A stretch of 64,000 nt of DNA from contig NZ_JNXE01000028.1 in the NCBI RefSeq assembly GCF_000716605.1, positions 73,419 through 137,418 of the forward strand, written 5' to 3'. The notes below the pieces were generated by a model. It ran no database searches and was not told the DNA's origin. It worked only from the letters and a program-made list of their open reading frames with translations. The position numbers and the translations under genes are program-made. Source of the stretch: Streptomyces sp. NRRL F-525. GTDB lineage: Bacteria; Actinomycetota; Actinomycetes; Streptomycetales; Streptomycetaceae. Of the stretch, positions 17,975-27,195 are shown in pieces (position 1 is the stretch's first letter; each line of letters begins with the position of its first letter).

Positions 17975-19561
17975 GTGGATCAATTGGCCCTGCTTTTCGT
18001 CCTGTTGCTCGGGGCCGTGGTGAGCGTCCCGCTGGGGGACCGGTTCGGTCTGCCGGCGCCGGTGCTCATGACGCTCCTCGGGATAGTCCTCGCGGTGGCC
18101 GACTTCGTGCCGAACGTGAACGTCCCGCCCGATCTGATCCTGCCCCTGTTGCTGCCGCCGCTGCTGTACGCGGCCGTACGGCGCACCTCCTGGCGGCAGT
18201 TCACGGCCAACATCCGGCCCATCTTCCTGCTGGCCGTGGCGCTGGTGTTCGTCACCACCCTCGCCGTGGCCGCCGTCGCGAGCGCGATCGTGCCGGGGCT
18301 GCCGATAGCGGCCGCCGTGGCGCTCGGCGCGCTGGTGGCGCCGCCCGATCCGGTCGCCGCGACCGCCGTCGCGGGGCAGCTGGGGCTGCCGCGGCGGCTG
18401 GTGTCGATCCTGGAGGGTGAGGGTCTCTTCAACGACGTGACGGCCATCGTGCTGTACCACGTGGCAATCGCGGCCGCCGTCAGCGGGAGCTTCCACTTCT
18501 GGCGTGCCGGGCTCGACTTCGTGCTGTCCGCCGTCGTCGCCGTAGTGGTCGGCGTGGTCCTGGGATGGGCCACGAACAAGCTGATGTCGGCCCTCGACGA
18601 CGCCACGCTGCAGATCGGGCTGACGCTGCTGGTGCCGTACGCCTCCTACGTCCTGGCCGACGAGCTGCACGGTTCCGGGGTGCTCGCCGTGCTGACCACC
18701 GCGCTGTTCCTGGCCGAGTACTCGCTCGGTGCCGACGACGTGCTGACGCGGCTCGCCGGGGCGACCGTGTGGGACGTCGTGGACACGTTGGTGACCGGGG
18801 TCGCGTTCGGGCTCATCGGGCTCGAACTGCACAACGCGATCCGTACGGCGTCCGGGCGGTGGGGCGAGATGCTCGGCTGGGCCGCGGCGATCGTCGGGGT
18901 CGTGGTCGTCGTACGGCTGGCGTGGTTGCTGCCGGCGACCTGGCTGACGAAACGGCTGCACGCCAAGCGGGACTACGACGAGGAGATCCCCACGTCCTGG
19001 CGGGAGACCGTGATCATGTGGTGGGCGGGGATGCGGGGGGTGGCGTCCGTCGCGCTGGCGCTGGCGATTCCGCTGACCATGGATGACGGGTCGGCGTTCC
19101 CGGACCGGGACGAGATCGTGTTCATCGCGTTCGGGGTGATCATGGCGACGCTGGTGCTGCAGGGGCTCACGCTGCCGTGGCTGGTGAAGCGGCTCGGGGT
19201 GCGGGCCGACACCGACAGCGAGAAGGCGTTCGAGAAGGAGCTGGCGGTGCGGGCGGCGAAGGCCGCGAAGCGGCGGCTGCGGGAGATCGAGGACGTGGAG
19301 GAACTGCCGGAGGAGGTGTCCGAGCAGTTGTTGCGGCGGGCGTTCGACATCGGGGTGCGGATCTCTCCCGAGGTGGGGGACGGGGAGCGGCGGGAGGCGT
19401 ACGAGAAGCGGGTGAAGCGGGTGAAGCGGATGCGGCGGATCCAGGGGGAGATGATGAGCGCGGCTCGGCACGAGGTGCTGGCGGCGCGGAGCGAGCCGGG
19501 GGCGGATCCGGAGATCGTGGACCGGGTGCTTCGGCATCTCGACGTGCGTAGTCTGAGGTGA
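17975..19561 (+). CDS. Na+/H+ antiporter, CPA1 family
   Basis: Secondary transporter exchanging Na+ (or K+) for protons. About 12 membrane helices fill residues 1 to about 395. The ion-binding region is seen as ALVAPPDPVAATAVAGQLG and LEGEGLFNDVTAIVLY, the two acidic motifs of NhaP/NHE-type exchangers, with a WWAGMRGVASVALAL segment later. A charged, partly coiled C-terminal tail of about 130 residues (Glu/Arg-rich, LREIEDVEELPEEV) would be cytosolic and may sense pH or ions. The GTG start at 17975 follows GGAG at about 17962-17965. Confidence 0.92.
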   Translation: MDQLALLFVLLLGAVVSVPLGDRFGLPAPVLMTLLGIVLAVADFVPNVNVPPDLILPLLLPPLLYAAVRRTSWRQFTANIRPIFLLAVALVFVTTLAVAAVASAIVPGLPIAAAVALGALVAPPDPVAATAVAGQLGLPRRLVSILEGEGLFNDVTAIVLYHVAIAAAVSGSFHFWRAGLDFVLSAVVAVVVGVVLGWATNKLMSALDDATLQIGLTLLVPYASYVLADELHGSGVLAVLTTALFLAEYSLGADDVLTRLAGATVWDVVDTLVTGVAFGLIGLELHNAIRTASGRWGEMLGWAAAIVGVVVVVRLAWLLPATWLTKRLHAKRDYDEEIPTSWRETVIMWWAGMRGVASVALALAIPLTMDDGSAFPDRDEIVFIAFGVIMATLVLQGLTLPWLVKRLGVRADTDSEKAFEKELAVRAAKAAKRRLREIEDVEELPEEVSEQLLRRAFDIGVRISPEVGDGERREAYEKRVKRVKRMRRIQGEMMSAARHEVLAARSEPGADPEIVDRVLRHLDVRSLR

Positions 19562-19708
19562 GTCTCCCACCCAAGCACCGCCCGTTCACGGGCAATTGAG
19601 GCTGGACGCTCTCGTGGGCGTACGGCGCCGTGGGCGGCCTTCCGGCCGTGCATGGCAGTCCTGTTAACGGGGGAGAGGAACGCCCGGTTCGCTTTGTACG
19701 CTCGCCCC

Positions 19709-20449
19709 ATGGCTCGCAACGTAGTAATCAGTGGTGGTGGTACGGGAATTGGGCTCGCCGCGGCGCATGCCTTCGCGGGTGACGGGGATCGGGTGTTGCT
19801 GCTCGGGCGGCGGCGCGAGGTGTTGGAGAAGGCCGCGGTACCGGGGGCGTTGACGTACGCCGGGGACTTGAGTGAGCCCGAAGTGGTGCGCGGGGTCGGG
19901 CGGTTCGTCGCCGAGGAGTTCGGCACCGTGGATGTGCTGGTGCACGGCGCGGGCGGTACCGGGGCGTTGGAGCCGGCCAGCGCGAGCAGTGACCCGCTGG
20001 ACCGTGTCGCGCACGACTGGACGGTCAACTTCCGCATCAACACCCTCAGCGCCGCGCTGCTCACCGAGGCGCTGAAGCCGCGGCTCGCGGAACCGGGCGG
20101 GCGGGTGCTGTTCGTGAGCTCCATCGCCGCGTACCGGGGTTCGGGCAGCGGGGCGTACGGCGGGGCCAAGGCCGCGTTGCATCCGTACGCCTACGACCTG
20201 GCCCGGGATCTCGGCCCGCGCGGCATCACCGTGAACGTGGTCGCGCCCGGGTACATCGAGGACACCGAGTTCTTCGGGCCGCGGATCGATTCCGCCCGGC
20301 GTGAACGGCTCATCAACGACACGTCGACCGGGCGGGCCGGTACGCCAGGGGATGTCGCGGCGACCTTGCACTGGCTCGCGTCTCCGGCCGCTGGGCATGT
20401 GACTTCGCAGGTGATCCAGGTCAACGGCGGGGCTGAGCGGGGGCGTTGA
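19709..20449 (+). CDS. Short-chain dehydrogenase/reductase
   Basis: NAD(P)-dependent SDR of 246 aa. The dinucleotide loop is SGGGTGIGLAAAHAF at the N-terminus, LVHGAGGTG replaces the usual NNAG region, and the catalytic Ser and Tyr-X3-Lys are visible in FVSSIAAYRGSG and AYGGAKAAL. The segment from RGITVNVVAPGYIEDTEF to VIQVNGG is standard for the family. ATG 19709 gives the normal N-terminus; the frame upstream to 19652 has no SDR homology. Substrate is unknown. The gene is convergent with the MscS gene. Confidence 0.9.
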   Translation: MARNVVISGGGTGIGLAAAHAFAGDGDRVLLLGRRREVLEKAAVPGALTYAGDLSEPEVVRGVGRFVAEEFGTVDVLVHGAGGTGALEPASASSDPLDRVAHDWTVNFRINTLSAALLTEALKPRLAEPGGRVLFVSSIAAYRGSGSGAYGGAKAALHPYAYDLARDLGPRGITVNVVAPGYIEDTEFFGPRIDSARRERLINDTSTGRAGTPGDVAATLHWLASPAAGHVTSQVIQVNGGAERGR

Positions 20450-20555
20450 GGGGTTGGGGCTGAGTGGCGGGGGTTTGGTTCCGGTCAACGGCGTTGATGG
20501 GCGCGGGGGTTGGCGCCGGGGACTGGCCAGCCGCCAGCGGTGCCCCGCCCAACCC

Positions 20556-21662
20556 TCACCCCCGGTTACCGCCCGGAGGCTCGTGAGCCGAGCGGGTGGT
20601 GGCGCCGTTCGGTGACGGATCCTCGCCCGGGATCGGTGCCGCGTCCGCCGTGTTCACGCGGGGCAACGCGTACGGGTGCTCCACGTACAGCCAGCGGATC
20701 ATCTGCTCGCGGACGGTGACCCGTACCGTCCAGATGTCGTCCGCGTCCTTCGCCGTGACCAGGGCGCGGACCTCCATCGTGTTCGGGGTGGTGTCCGTGA
20801 CGACGAGGCCGTAGCTGCGGCCGTCCCAGGCGGGGCAGGCGCGGAGGATCTCGCGGAGCTGGGTGCGCATCGCGTCGACCGGGGCCGAGTGGTCGACCTG
20901 GAAGTAGACGATGCCGGTCATCTGGGGGGTGCCGCGGGACCAGTTCTCGAAGGGTTTGGACGTGAAGTACGACACCGGCATGGTGATCCGGCGTTCGTCC
21001 CAGGTGCGGACCGTCAGGAAGGTCAGGGTGATCTCCTCGATCGTGCCCCACTCGCCGTCCACGACCACGGTGTCGCCGATGCGGACCATGTCACCGAAGG
21101 CGATCTGCAGTCCCGCGAAGAGGTTGGCGAGGGTGGACTGGGCCGCTACACCGGCGACGATGCCCAGGACGCCCGCCGAAGCCAGCAGGGACGCGCCGGC
21201 CGCGCGCATCGCCGGGAACGTCAGCAGCATCGCGGCGACCGCCACCACGCCGACGATCGCGGCCACCACCCGCGTGATCAGCGTCACCTGGGTCCGGACC
21301 CGGCGGACCCGGGCCGCGTCGCGGGAGGCCCGGGCGTAACGGGCGTACGACGATTCGACGATCGCCGCCGCGACCCGGATCATCAGCCACGCGGTGGCGC
21401 CGATCAGCACCAGGGTCAGGGTCTGGCCGATGCCGACCCGGTGTTCCTCCAGGAGCTGTGCCTGGTCGTAGGAGGCTCTGAGGAAGGCCGCGCAGAGTAC
21501 GAGCTGGTACGGGACCCGGCCTCGGCGCAGCAGGCCCCACAGGGTGGTGTCGTCGTGCCGGGCGTCCGCCTTGCGCAGCAGCAGGTCGGTGACCCAGCCG
21601 ATGAGCAGCGTGAGGACGACGGAGCCGCCGATGACGATCAGCGGGCGCAGTACGTTCTCCAT
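20556..21662 (-). CDS. MscS-family mechanosensitive ion channel
   Basis: Small-conductance mechanosensitive channel that opens under membrane tension. Five hydrophobic segments are seen; the last is the Gly/Ala-rich pore helix GVLGIVAGVAAQSTLANLFAGLQIA, followed by the beta domain GDMVRIGDTVVVDGEWGTIEEITLTFLTVRTWDERRITMPVSYF, which is the classical MscS signature. A C-terminal alpha/beta domain and a short disordered tail complete 368 aa. The start lies only 29 bases from the divergent hydrolase gene. Confidence 0.93.
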   Translation of the reverse strand: MENVLRPLIVIGGSVVLTLLIGWVTDLLLRKADARHDDTTLWGLLRRGRVPYQLVLCAAFLRASYDQAQLLEEHRVGIGQTLTLVLIGATAWLMIRVAAAIVESSYARYARASRDAARVRRVRTQVTLITRVVAAIVGVVAVAAMLLTFPAMRAAGASLLASAGVLGIVAGVAAQSTLANLFAGLQIAFGDMVRIGDTVVVDGEWGTIEEITLTFLTVRTWDERRITMPVSYFTSKPFENWSRGTPQMTGIVYFQVDHSAPVDAMRTQLREILRACPAWDGRSYGLVVTDTTPNTMEVRALVTAKDADDIWTVRVTVREQMIRWLYVEHPYALPRVNTADAAPIPGEDPSPNGATTRSAHEPPGGNRG

Positions 21663-21691
21663 GTGTCCGACCGTACTGGCACGATGGCTTC

Positions 21692-22261
21692 ATGAACATC
21701 ATGCTCTTCCACTCCACGTACGGTCTCCGGCCGGCGGTGCGTGACGCCGCCGAGCGGCTGCGCGCGGCGGGCCACGAGGTGTGGACCCCGGACCTCTTCG
21801 AGGGGCAGACGTTCGAGACGGTCGAGGAGGGCATGGCCTTCAACGACGGGATCGGCAAGGACGAGGTGCTCAAGCGGGCCGTGCTGGCCGCCGCCCCGTA
21901 CTCCGAGCGCGGTCTCGTCTACGCCGGGTTCTCGCTCGGCGCCTCCGTCGCGCAGACCCTCGCCCTCGGCGACGAGAAGGCCCGCGGCCTGCTCCTCCTG
22001 CACGGCACCTCGGACATCGCGGCCACCGCCTCCGTCGACGACCTGCCGGTCCAGCTGCACGTCGCCGAGCCCGACCAGTTCGAGACCGACGACTGGCTCA
22101 GCTCCTGGTATCTCCAGATGGGCAGGGCGGGCGCGGACGTGGAGATCTACCGGTACGCCGGAGCCGGCCACCTGTACACCGACCCCGACCTCCCGGACTA
22201 CGACGAGGAGGCCGCCGAGGCCACCTGGCGGGTGGCGCTCGGTTTCCTCGAAACGCTGTAA
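21692..22261 (+). CDS. Dienelactone hydrolase-like alpha/beta hydrolase
   Basis: A 189-aa alpha/beta hydrolase close to the dienelactone hydrolase family. The nucleophile elbow is GFSLGAS with Ser at residue 81 where classical dienelactone hydrolase has Cys; a likely acid is in AEPDQFETDDW and the His in AGAGHLYTDPDLPDYDEEAA. The start of the protein, MNIMLFHSTYGLRPAVRDAA, and WTPDLFEGQTF agree with the family. Its stop TAA directly abuts the stop of the convergent phoD gene. Substrate unknown. Confidence 0.87.
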   Translation: MNIMLFHSTYGLRPAVRDAAERLRAAGHEVWTPDLFEGQTFETVEEGMAFNDGIGKDEVLKRAVLAAAPYSERGLVYAGFSLGASVAQTLALGDEKARGLLLLHGTSDIAATASVDDLPVQLHVAEPDQFETDDWLSSWYLQMGRAGADVEIYRYAGAGHLYTDPDLPDYDEEAAEATWRVALGFLETL

Positions 22262-23923
22262 CTACACGGGGTCGTACGTCCGCTCCACCTTCTGCGTGCC
22301 GCTCCGCGTCCGGTACGACCGCTCCCAGGACGAGGTCGCGGTCGCCGAGGTGCGGTCGGACAGGACGTAGTAGTCCATCTGCGCGCGGTCGGCCGTGATG
22401 TCCAGGACGCCGTAGCCGTGGCGGTCCGTGTCGACCCAGTGCACGTGCCGGTTGGCGAGCTGGATCACCGGTGCGGCGAGCGCGGAGACCGTGCCCTCGG
22501 GGACCTTCACGATGTCGTCGAGGTTGTCGGAGGTCACGGACGTGATCACGAACTCCGTTGCCGCGGACGGCGACAGGGGGTACGTGCCGGCGTCCACCGG
22601 TACGTCGTTGGCCCAGGACATGTGGATGTCGCCGGTGAGGAAGACCGTGTTGCCGATCGCGTTCGAGCGCAGATGCGCGAGGAGTTCACGGCGGTCGTCG
22701 GTGTAGCCGTCCCACTGGTCGGTGTTGACGCCTATGCCGTCCTGCGGCAGGTCCAGCAGCTTGGCGAGCGGTTTGAGCAGGTCGGCGGTGAGCGAGCCGA
22801 TGACGAACGGCGCGATCATCACGGAGTTGCCGACCAGCCGCCACTTGGTGTCCGACGCCTTCAACCCGGCCTTCAGCCAGTCGAGTTGGGCGCGTCCCGT
22901 GATCGTACGGTCCGGGTCGTCGACCGAACCGCTGCCCGAACTCGCCTGCTGCGAACGGAAGGACCGCAGGTCGAGGAGCGAGAGGTCCGCCAACTTGCCG
23001 AAGCGCAGACGGCGGTAGGTGGTGCCCGCGATCGCCGGGCGGACCGGCATCCACTCGAAGTACGCCTGTTTCGCGGCCGCTTGACGGGCTGTCCAGGTTC
23101 CCTCGGCGCCCTCGGTGTGGTTGACCGCGCCGCCGGACCAGGCGTTGTCGGCGAACTCGTGGTCGTCCCAGATCGCGATGACCGGTGCCTTGGTGTGCAG
23201 CGCCTGGAGATCCGGGTCGGTCTTGTACTTGCCGTGTCGGGTGCGGTAGTCGGCGAGCGTGATGATCTCGTTCAGTGGCGCGTGCTGCCGTACGACCGTG
23301 CCGCGCGCCGCGTACTCGCCGGACTTGTACTCGTAGATGTAGTCGCCCAGGTGCAGCCACGCGTCGAGATCGTTGCGGGCCGCGAGATGGCGGTACGACG
23401 AGAAGTAGCCCGCCTCCCAGTTGGCGCAGGTGACGACGCCGAAGCGCAGGCCGGTCACGGTCGCGTCCGCCGCCGGCGCGGTGCGGGTGCGCGCCGCCGG
23501 GGAGTCGGTGCCACCGGCCGAGAAGCGGAACCAGTAGTCCGTGGCCGGGGCCAGGCCGCGGATGTCGGCCTTCACGGTGTGGTCGGAGGCGGCGGTCGCG
23601 GTGAGGGAGCCCCGGGAGACGACGTTCGTGAACGCCTTGTCGGTGGCGACTGTCCAACTCACCTCGGTGTCCGGGCCGAGCCCCGAGCCCGGGACCGCCT
23701 CGGCGGTGGGCGTCACCCGGGTCCACAGGAGGATGCCGTCCGGGAGCGGGTCCCCGGAGGCGACTCCGTGCAGGAAGGAAGGGGTGTCGGTGGCGGCCCC
23801 TGCGGGGAGCGCGGCGATCAGCGGGCCGGCCAGGACGGCGGTGGCGGCCGCGGCCTTGACGACCGTACGGCGGCGCGGGGAGGGCGAGTTGACGCTCTCG
23901 GGTGCTCTGTATCGACTGGTCAC
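22262..23923 (-). CDS. phoD: PhoD-family alkaline phosphatase/phosphodiesterase, Tat-exported
   Basis: Secreted metallo-phosphatase releasing phosphate from organic esters. The N-terminus has a twin-arginine signal ([19 protein letters not shown], cleavage probably after AGAAT near residue 45), so it is exported folded by Tat. Features of the PhoD fold follow: [21 protein letters not shown], the metal-site segments [10 protein letters not shown] and [12 protein letters not shown], and [12 protein letters not shown]. At 553 aa it has family length. The start is GTG 23923. Members are usually under PhoP control; only one weak PHO-box-like GTTCGCC is visible upstream, so regulation here is not shown. 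Confidence 0.94.
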   Translation of the reverse strand: MTSRYRAPESVNSPSPRRRTVVKAAAATAVLAGPLIAALPAGAATDTPSFLHGVASGDPLPDGILLWTRVTPTAEAVPGSGLGPDTEVSWTVATDKAFTNVVSRGSLTATAASDHTVKADIRGLAPATDYWFRFSAGGTDSPAARTRTAPAADATVTGLRFGVVTCANWEAGYFSSYRHLAARNDLDAWLHLGDYIYEYKSGEYAARGTVVRQHAPLNEIITLADYRTRHGKYKTDPDLQALHTKAPVIAIWDDHEFADNAWSGGAVNHTEGAEGTWTARQAAAKQAYFEWMPVRPAIAGTTYRRLRFGKLADLSLLDLRSFRSQQASSGSGSVDDPDRTITGRAQLDWLKAGLKASDTKWRLVGNSVMIAPFVIGSLTADLLKPLAKLLDLPQDGIGVNTDQWDGYTDDRRELLAHLRSNAIGNTVFLTGDIHMSWANDVPVDAGTYPLSPSAATEFVITSVTSDNLDDIVKVPEGTVSALAAPVIQLANRHVHWVDTDRHGYGVLDITADRAQMDYYVLSDRTSATATSSWERSYRTRSGTQKVERTYDPV

Positions 23924-23935
23924 GAGCGAACAGGT

Positions 23936-23947
23936 TACTGATCAGTA
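23936..23947. promoter_or_regulatory. 12-bp palindrome TACTGATCAGTA upstream of phoD
   Basis: A perfect palindrome 13 bases before the phoD GTG start, in the place where a -10 region or operator would be. No binding protein can be named from sequence. Confidence 0.4.
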
Positions 23948-23953
23948 TTAACG

Positions 23954-23987
23954 AGAGCGGGCGAACTCGTAAAAGTTCGCCCGCTCT
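23954..23987 (-). terminator. Hairpin terminator after the DsbA-like gene
   Basis: A perfect 14-bp stem (23954-23967 and 23974-23987) with loop CGTAAA lies between the DsbA-like gene and phoD, both on the minus strand. There is no long U tract, which is common for Streptomyces terminators. Part of it also overlaps the phoD promoter region. Confidence 0.75.
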
Positions 23988-24025
23988 TCGACTGCGCGTC
24001 GTGCAACAGCGTCCTACGACAAGGC

Positions 24026-24838
24026 TCAGGCCTTGAGGGCCGCCGTGATCGCCGTGGTGAAGTCGGCCACCGTCATCGGCGCGTTCGTGCCGTCCGAGCC
24101 GGTCAGCGTCTTGCCGTCCATCTTCAGGGTCGGAGTGCCGGTGACCCCGCTCTTGTCGAACGTCGCGGACATGTCCAGCGCCCACTTGTCGTAGGTGCCC
24201 GCCTTCACGGCCTTCTGGAAGGCCGCGTTGTTCTTCAGGGCGGGGACGGTGTTCGCGACCTTGATCAGGTACGCGTCGTCCTTGAACTTGTCGGTCGTCT
24301 CGTCCGGGTGGTACTTCGTCGAGTAGAGCGCGGTCTTGTACTCGAGGAACGCCTCGGGGCTGACGTTCAGCGCGGCGCCCATGGCGCTCAGCGCGTTCTT
24401 CGAGCCCTCGCCGTTGTCCTTGTTGTCGATGAACGTGGCGCCGACGTACTGGATCTTGAACTTGCCGGCGTCCCAGTCGCTCTTCACGGTCGAGCCGACG
24501 GTCTGCTCGAACTGGGCGCAGATCGGGCAGCGCGGGTCCTCGTACATGACCAGGGTCTTCTTGGCGGTGCTCTTGCCGAGGACGACCGTGGTGCCGTTGG
24601 TGCCGGTGGTGTTGGCCGGCTTGACGAGCTTGTCGTCCTTCGCCGACTCCCAGTAGGTGGGCTTGTTGTTCTGTACGACGGCGTAGCCGATGCCGCCGGC
24701 TATCGCGAGGACGCCGACGACCGAGGCGGCGACTATGAGTTGCCGCCTGACCTTGGCGCGCTTGGCCTGCTTCTCGCGCTCGGCGCGCAGCCGCTCACGG
24801 GCCGCCGTCTTCGCCGCCGCGCTGTTCCGCTTGCTCAT
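24026..24838 (-). CDS. Membrane-anchored DsbA-like thioredoxin-fold protein
   Basis: A 270-aa thiol-disulfide oxidoreductase of the DsbA/DsbG group. A highly charged cytosolic N-terminus (ARERLRAEREKQAKRAKVRR) precedes one membrane helix at about residues 31-52, and the thioredoxin domain lies outside the membrane. The active site is DPRCPICAQFE, and the cis-Pro loop is GVTGTPTLKMDGK. The start MSKRNS at 24838 has a GGAGAT site; the frame extends to 24949 without a binding site. A paralogue lies at 55.4 kb. Substrates probably include secreted proteins. Confidence 0.9.
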   Translation of the reverse strand: MSKRNSAAAKTAARERLRAEREKQAKRAKVRRQLIVAASVVGVLAIAGGIGYAVVQNNKPTYWESAKDDKLVKPANTTGTNGTTVVLGKSTAKKTLVMYEDPRCPICAQFEQTVGSTVKSDWDAGKFKIQYVGATFIDNKDNGEGSKNALSAMGAALNVSPEAFLEYKTALYSTKYHPDETTDKFKDDAYLIKVANTVPALKNNAAFQKAVKAGTYDKWALDMSATFDKSGVTGTPTLKMDGKTLTGSDGTNAPMTVADFTTAITAALKA

Positions 24839-24924
24839 GTTGGTGATCTCCATATGGGACGCGTACACGTCGTACGCGGAATACGTGTGGGGGACTGATG
24901 TGTGCTCAGGTACCTGTGGGGTGT

Positions 24925-25614
24925 TCAGACCGCGAGGAGGACCGAGCACGGCGGTCCACGCCGTCCCAGGGAGTGCACCAGCAGCCGCTCACGGGCGGTG
25001 GCGATGCGGTGCGTGCCGCGCGGCAGCCGGCGGACCGGCGCGGTGCGGCGGCCCGTCACCGCGGCGACGGCCAGGAGCAGCGGGCGGAAGCCGACCGCCG
25101 TGGCCGCGCGCAGCAGTTCGGAGATCGCGCGCTCGCCGCGGCGCAGATAGGCGGCGGCCAGCAGCCCGACACCGATGTGCGCGCCGAGCAGCAGCCAGGC
25201 GGCGGTGGCGTCGGTGTGCGTGAGGAGCGCCGCCGCCTGATGGGGATCGCCGGTCACGCGGGCCAGCGAGGTGCCCACGTCGCCGCCGCTGCACAGCACG
25301 TCCAGGCCGACCGCGCGCAGCGGTCCGGCGACCGGGCCGCCCGCCCTGCCGTAGCAGGCGTGCTGGCCGGTGGTGAAGACCGTGTCGGCGGCCAGCTCCA
25401 GCGGGATCAGGAGGGCGGCGATCCGGCCGAAGCCGCGCTCGCGGCCCGCGAGCGCGTACGCGATGACGAACACGGTGGCGGCGATCGCCGCCACCGTGCC
25501 GAGCGGAAGCGGGGCCCGGGACAGCAGCACGTGCGACGCGGTGCTGAGCGTCACGACCAGTGCCGTGAACAGCGCCGCGCGTACGGCCCTGAGCTGGATC
25601 CCGGATATGTCCAT
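24925..25614 (-). CDS. Membrane protein of unknown function
   Basis: A 229-aa protein with about five hydrophobic segments (residues ~10-30, 37-57, 62-80, 122-146 and 160-180). Two Cys-containing extracytoplasmic-looking loops (FTTGQHACYG and DVLCSGGDVG) could form a disulfide or bind metal; a DsbA-like gene is directly downstream in the same direction, 86 bases away. The basic C-terminus ends with RLLVHSLGRRGPP, a tail I have seen on other Streptomyces membrane proteins. I do not recognise a named family. Confidence 0.75.
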   Translation of the reverse strand: MDISGIQLRAVRAALFTALVVTLSTASHVLLSRAPLPLGTVAAIAATVFVIAYALAGRERGFGRIAALLIPLELAADTVFTTGQHACYGRAGGPVAGPLRAVGLDVLCSGGDVGTSLARVTGDPHQAAALLTHTDATAAWLLLGAHIGVGLLAAAYLRRGERAISELLRAATAVGFRPLLLAVAAVTGRRTAPVRRLPRGTHRIATARERLLVHSLGRRGPPCSVLLAV

Positions 25615-25682
25615 AGCGGAGGAGAGTCTGTCACGTGCTCCGGTAAGGGACCCCTAAAGGGTTCCTGTGAGCGTACGGATGG

Positions 25683-27008
25683 TTACAGACCCGGAATCCG
25701 GCCGTTGCGGAACAGGTCGACGAAGGTCTGGTGGTCGGCACGCGCGCGTGCGCCGTAGCTGTGCGCGAAGTCGACGAGCACGCCCGCGAAGCCGTCCTCG
25801 TCGGCCGCGATCGCCGCGTCGATGGCCCGCTCCGTGGAGAACGGCACCAGGGACTCGCCGGACTGGTCGTCGGCCGCCGCGTGCATCGTCGCCGTGGCCC
25901 GCCCGAGGTCGGCGACGACGGCGGCGATCTCCTCCGGGTCGTCGATGTCGCTCCAGTCCAGGTCCACCGCGTACGGCGACACCTCGGCGACCAGCTGCCC
26001 GGTCCCGCCCAGCTCGGTCCAGCCCAGCCACGGGTCCGCGTGCGCCTGGAGGGCGCGCTGGGAGATCACCGTGCGGTGGCCCTCGTGCTGGAAGTAGTCC
26101 CGGATCGCCGCGTCCGTGATGTGCCGCGAGACGGCCGGCGTCTGGGCCTGCTTGATGTAGATCACCACATCGTTCTCCAGGGCGTCGCTGTTGCCCTCCA
26201 GGAGGATGTTGTACGACGGCAGCCCGGCCGAGCCGATGCCGATGCCCCGGCGGCCGACGACGTCCTTCACGCGGTACGAGTCCGGGCGGTCCAGGGAGGA
26301 CTCCGGGAGCGTCTCCAGGTAGCCGTCGAAGGCGGCGAGGACCTTGTACCGGGTCGCCGCGTCCAGCTCGATGGAGCCGCCGCCCGACGCGAACCGGCGC
26401 TCGAAGTCACGGATCTCCGTCATCGAGTCCAGCAGCTCGAAGCGGGTCAGCGAGCGGGCCGTGCGCAGCGCGCCCAGCAGCGGGCCGTCGGCCGTGTCCA
26501 GCGTGAACGGCGGCACCTCGTCGCTCTTCGCGCCGGTCGCCAGCGCGTGGATCCGCTCGCGGTACGCGCCCGCGTAGACCTGCACCAGCTCGGTGATCTG
26601 CTCGTCACTGAGCGCCTTCGCGTACCCGATCAGCGCCACGGAGGCGGCGAAGCGCTTGAGGTCCCAGGTGAAGGGGCCGACGTAGGCCTCGTCGAAGTCG
26701 TTGACGTTGAAGACCAGCCGGCCGTTCGAGTCCATGTACGTGCCGAAGTTCTCGGCGTGCAGGTCGCCGTGGATCCACACGCGCGAGGTGCGGTCGTCCA
26801 GGTACGGGCCGCCCCGCTTCTCGGCGTCCAGGTCGTGGTAGAAGAGGCACGCCGTGCCCCGGTAGAACGCGAACGCCGAGGCTGCCATCTTCCGGAACTT
26901 CACGCGGAACGCGGCCGGGTCGGCGGCCAGGAGCTCGCCGAAGGCGGTGTCGAAGACGGCAAGGATCTCCTCGCCGCGGTGCTCGTCGTTGAGCTGCGGA
27001 ACCGACAT
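25683..27008 (-). CDS. DUF2252-family protein with kinase-like fold
   Basis: A 441-aa cytosolic protein of the DUF2252 family, whose role is not established. VWIHGDLHAENFGTY and VFNVNDFDEAYVGPFTWDLKR resemble the catalytic HGDxHxxN and metal-binding D motifs of aminoglycoside/choline-kinase-like enzymes, so a phosphotransferase on a small substrate is likely. VVGRRGIGIGSAGLPSYNILLEG would match a nucleotide loop; VVIYIKQAQ contains the probable ATP-binding Lys. ATG 27008 has AGGAGG upstream; the frame reaches 27044 without a better start. It is divergent from dnaE. Confidence 0.88.
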   Translation of the reverse strand: MSVPQLNDEHRGEEILAVFDTAFGELLAADPAAFRVKFRKMAASAFAFYRGTACLFYHDLDAEKRGGPYLDDRTSRVWIHGDLHAENFGTYMDSNGRLVFNVNDFDEAYVGPFTWDLKRFAASVALIGYAKALSDEQITELVQVYAGAYRERIHALATGAKSDEVPPFTLDTADGPLLGALRTARSLTRFELLDSMTEIRDFERRFASGGGSIELDAATRYKVLAAFDGYLETLPESSLDRPDSYRVKDVVGRRGIGIGSAGLPSYNILLEGNSDALENDVVIYIKQAQTPAVSRHITDAAIRDYFQHEGHRTVISQRALQAHADPWLGWTELGGTGQLVAEVSPYAVDLDWSDIDDPEEIAAVVADLGRATATMHAAADDQSGESLVPFSTERAIDAAIAADEDGFAGVLVDFAHSYGARARADHQTFVDLFRNGRIPGL

Positions 27009-27117
27009 CGCTCTGTGCCTCCTGGTACGGGTGGTACGTGACATGTGACGGGTCTGTCGTCACTTTCCAACGCTTGAAGGTACGCGGGAGTGCCCGCCAT
27101 GTGTCAGTGGTCAGGCA

Positions 27118-27123
27118 TAGGAT
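27118..27123 (+). promoter_or_regulatory. Candidate -10 element of dnaE (TAGGAT)
   Basis: TAGGAT in the 187-bp gap between the DUF2252 gene and dnaE matches the actinobacterial -10 consensus TANNNT. No good -35 hexamer is seen 17-18 bases upstream. A transcript from here would have a leader of about 65 bases. Confidence 0.4.
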
Positions 27124-27195
27124 TCGGTCTCGTCCCCCCAGACCGTCCGCCGCACTTTGTCGATCGTTTCCCCTGTTATCCCTGGAGGCCAAGCC

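Noticed and set aside
23924..23990. PHO boxes upstream of phoD
   Set aside because: Only one unit (GTTCGCC) resembles the consensus; the next 11-base unit does not, so direct repeats could not be supported.
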